In this document: one piece after another, positions 62,158 through 64,000 of the stretch
Position numbering within the stretch: the first letter of the stretch is position 1
How the letters are laid out: the number at the start of each line of letters is the position of its first letter
NCBI RefSeq assembly: GCF_000948975.2
Contig: NZ_CP059735.1
Location: 930,001 to 994,000, forward strand
Reading direction: 5' to 3'
DNA length: 64,000 nucleotides
Origin: Thalassomonas actiniarum
Lineage (GTDB): Bacteria > Pseudomonadota > Gammaproteobacteria > Enterobacterales > Alteromonadaceae
Program-made: the position numbers and the translations under genes
Notes under the pieces: generated by a model
Told to the model about the DNA's origin: nothing
The model's input: only the letters and a program-made list of their open reading frames with translations
Database searches by the model: none

Positions 62158-64000
62158 ATGCTGACGCTCACTGATATCCAACCGCAAAAAGATGAGATTT
62201 ATCTCGATAACAATGCCACCACACCGGTGTTACCCCAGGCCGCGGCGGCGGCTTCTCATGCCATGCAGCTTTGTTACGGTAATCCCAGCAGCAGTCATAT
62301 TACCGGCATCAAGGCCAAGTATATTTTAGAAACCACGCGTAATCTGGTGCGTAAGGTTATCGGCGCCCCCAGCGGGGAAATTACTTTTACCAGCGGTGCT
62401 ACCGAAGGCATACAAACGGCGATTATCTCGGCACTTAATGCCAGCCGTGAATTGGCGACCAAGCTTGATAAACCTGTGCTCTTATATGGGGCTACCGAGC
62501 ATAAAGCAGTGCCGGAAACGTTAAAGCACTGGAATCAGATGCTTAATATCGGCGCCGAAGTACTGGCGATCCCGGTTGATGAGCGCGGCATCTTAGATCT
62601 GGCCTTTATTGAGCAGCATGTTGCGAATGCCCTGATTGTCTGTACCATGGCCGCCAATAATGAAACCGGCGTTTTTCAGGATCTCAAGGCGCTTGAGTCG
62701 GTGATCCGCCGGGGTAACGACACAGTGCTGTGGATGGTAGATTGTGTGCAGGCATTGGGGAAATTCTCCCTGGATATCGCCAACACCAGCATAGATTATG
62801 CGCCTTTTAGCGGCCATAAGTTATATGCCCCCAAGGGCATAGGCATTTTATATGTGCGTGAAGGCGCCCCTTATACGCCCTTTATTGCCGGCGGCGGTCA
62901 GGAAAGCGGTTTGCGCTCCGGCACGGAAAACTTACCCGGCATTGCCGCCATCCAGGCGATTTTATCCCTGCTGGACGATGACGAAGACGATACCTTCAAA
63001 AGCCATGAGGTTTTGCTCGGTTACCGCGAGCAGTTAACGCAAACCTTACGGCAGGCCTTTCCGGAAATTGTTTTTAACCATGATTTTGATTGTTCATTGC
63101 CGACCACGTTAAATTTCTCCGTTAAAGGCCTCTCCAGTAAAGACATCATGGATTTATTCGATGCCGCCCATATCCGGGTGAGCTCGGGCTCGGCCTGTTC
63201 GTCGAAAGTCAGCGGCAGTTTTGTGCTTGAAGCCATGGGTAAACCCAAGTGGCAAAGTGACTCGGCTATCCGTATGTCTTTTGGTCCCGCGACAACTCAA
63301 CAGGAAATCGATGATGCCTGCCAGGGGATTAAGCAAGCGGTGAAGGCGCTGCATCACAGCTGTTTGATCCTCTCGGATACCGAGGATAACAGTGAGTTTG
63401 CCGTCGACGGCCTGCAGCAGTGGGTGTATGACCAGCAATGTACCTGGTGTTATGTCGATAAAGCAGCGGGTGAGTGTATTGTCCTGGATATGATCCCCGA
63501 GCTGGTGAATAAATTTGAAACCCTGGTGAAATGCCAGAACTACCAGGTGAACGGCGTACTGGAAACTCACCGCCATGACGGCCAGTTGCTCAGCAGTGAA
63601 ATTGTCCGCGAGTTGATCACCGAGCAAATGCTGTCCAGCGATTATGATCATCTTGGCTGGAATAAAAACAGCGCTACGGTGAGCCTGGATAACGGCCTGC
63701 AGGTAAGTGCCATTGCCGTCGGGGCTAAGGTGCTGGCAAAATTACCTTTGCCCGGCCATACCGACAACAGTGTTTGTTATTTGCTGGGCACCGCCAAAGA
63801 CAATCGCTTACAGGCACAGGATATCGAATTTGCCTTTGTCGGCGATACCCTGCAAATCGGCGGCCTTGGCCGGGTGGATTTGCCGGAAAGCTCCGGGGAA
63901 AAGATGTATCAGTCTTTACGCAATTTAGCCGCGGTGATCGCCGATGATACCTTGCTTTGTCCCAGCCACGATTACCAGCAGCTGTTCAGCACCTGCCTGG
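62158..64000 (+). CDS. Cysteine desulfurase fused to persulfide-dioxygenase-like domain (3' end outside window)
   Basis: At least 614 residues. Residues 1-395 are a class V aminotransferase/NifS-IscS type desulfurase: LDNNATTPVLP, PLP Lys at about 221 in FSGHKLYAPKG, GLRSGTENLPG and catalytic Cys at about 347 in SSGSACSS. From about 410 a metallo-beta-lactamase fold like ETHE1 persulfide dioxygenase follows: THRHDGQ (first iron His at about 471), PGHTDNSV and FVGDTLQIGGLG (remaining iron ligands) and CPSHDYQ. The HxHxDH motif has lost its final Asp and His (now Gly, Gln), residues not part of the iron site in ETHE1. A rhodanese may follow beyond the window. Confidence 0.88.
   Translation, partial: MLTLTDIQPQKDEIYLDNNATTPVLPQAAAAASHAMQLCYGNPSSSHITGIKAKYILETTRNLVRKVIGAPSGEITFTSGATEGIQTAIISALNASRELATKLDKPVLLYGATEHKAVPETLKHWNQMLNIGAEVLAIPVDERGILDLAFIEQHVANALIVCTMAANNETGVFQDLKALESVIRRGNDTVLWMVDCVQALGKFSLDIANTSIDYAPFSGHKLYAPKGIGILYVREGAPYTPFIAGGGQESGLRSGTENLPGIAAIQAILSLLDDDEDDTFKSHEVLLGYREQLTQTLRQAFPEIVFNHDFDCSLPTTLNFSVKGLSSKDIMDLFDAAHIRVSSGSACSSKVSGSFVLEAMGKPKWQSDSAIRMSFGPATTQQEIDDACQGIKQAVKALHHSCLILSDTEDNSEFAVDGLQQWVYDQQCTWCYVDKAAGECIVLDMIPELVNKFETLVKCQNYQVNGVLETHRHDGQLLSSEIVRELITEQMLSSDYDHLGWNKNSATVSLDNGLQVSAIAVGAKVLAKLPLPGHTDNSVCYLLGTAKDNRLQAQDIEFAFVGDTLQIGGLGRVDLPESSGEKMYQSLRNLAAVIADDTLLCPSHDYQQLFSTCL

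Noticed and set aside
1-64000. CRISPR arrays, prophage, insertion sequences
   Set aside because: No repeated spacer arrays, transposase or integrase-like reading frames were seen anywhere in the window.

Overview
This window reads as chromosome of a marine gammaproteobacterium of the Alteromonadales, most likely Colwelliaceae (Thalassomonas-like); that placement is an inference from gene content and protein character, not a database result. Nearly all of it is ordinary chromosomal DNA: GC is moderate, genes are dense, and I see no integrase, transposase, prophage or CRISPR array.

Left part (1-13 kb): a truncated, exported catalase-peroxidase gene (katG) divergent from oxyR; a large cysteine-containing secreted protein of unknown function followed by a Fic-domain protein; a tRNA-Ile2 (CAT anticodon); a large GlyGly-CTERM surface protein divergent from an MbnP/MbnH 'metallo-mystery pair'; and an outer-membrane beta-barrel protein.

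Housekeeping core (13-22 kb): the macromolecular synthesis genes rpsU-yqeY-dnaG-rpoD, divergent tsaD, then plsY, folB-folK and uppP. At 22-23 kb is a small unrecognised cassette: a 52-codon peptide with a bacteriocin-like leader, a five-helix membrane protein and a one-helix protein, convergent with an XRE-type regulator. Next come an acyl-CoA dehydrogenase, a CnoX/YbbN co-chaperone, msrA, a RegB/RegA-type redox two-component pair, a duplicated-domain unknown protein, maoP and rmf.

Middle (31-47 kb): a complete molybdenum-cofactor locus, moaA-mobA-moaB-moaC-moaD-moaE-moeB, on the minus strand behind a Moco-type leader RNA, with moeA divergent; LexA-controlled yebG; a YgjP-type metallopeptidase; a CheY-CheC-diguanylate cyclase trio; the thrLABC operon with its attenuator; and ung.

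Right part (47-64 kb): a GNAT protein, a PuuB-like FAD oxidoreductase, a large leucine-rich-repeat lipoprotein with two separately capped repeat domains, a SymE-type toxin gene in a region of unexplained hairpins, a PEP-CTERM protein, a Big-type lipoprotein, a D-2-hydroxyacid dehydrogenase, NnrS, a secreted nuclease/phosphatase-fold protein, a 51-bp tandem repeat, DUF2164, a YCF48-like protein, and the start of a cysteine desulfurase fused to a persulfide-dioxygenase-like domain that runs off the window.

Themes linking the genes are redox and oxidant defence (KatG, OxyR, MsrA, CnoX, RegB/RegA, NnrS), sulfur and copper handling, and many envelope proteins. Of these, the best candidates for undescribed biology are the 22-23 kb peptide/membrane cassette, the secreted protein/Fic pair, and the desulfurase/dioxygenase fusion.
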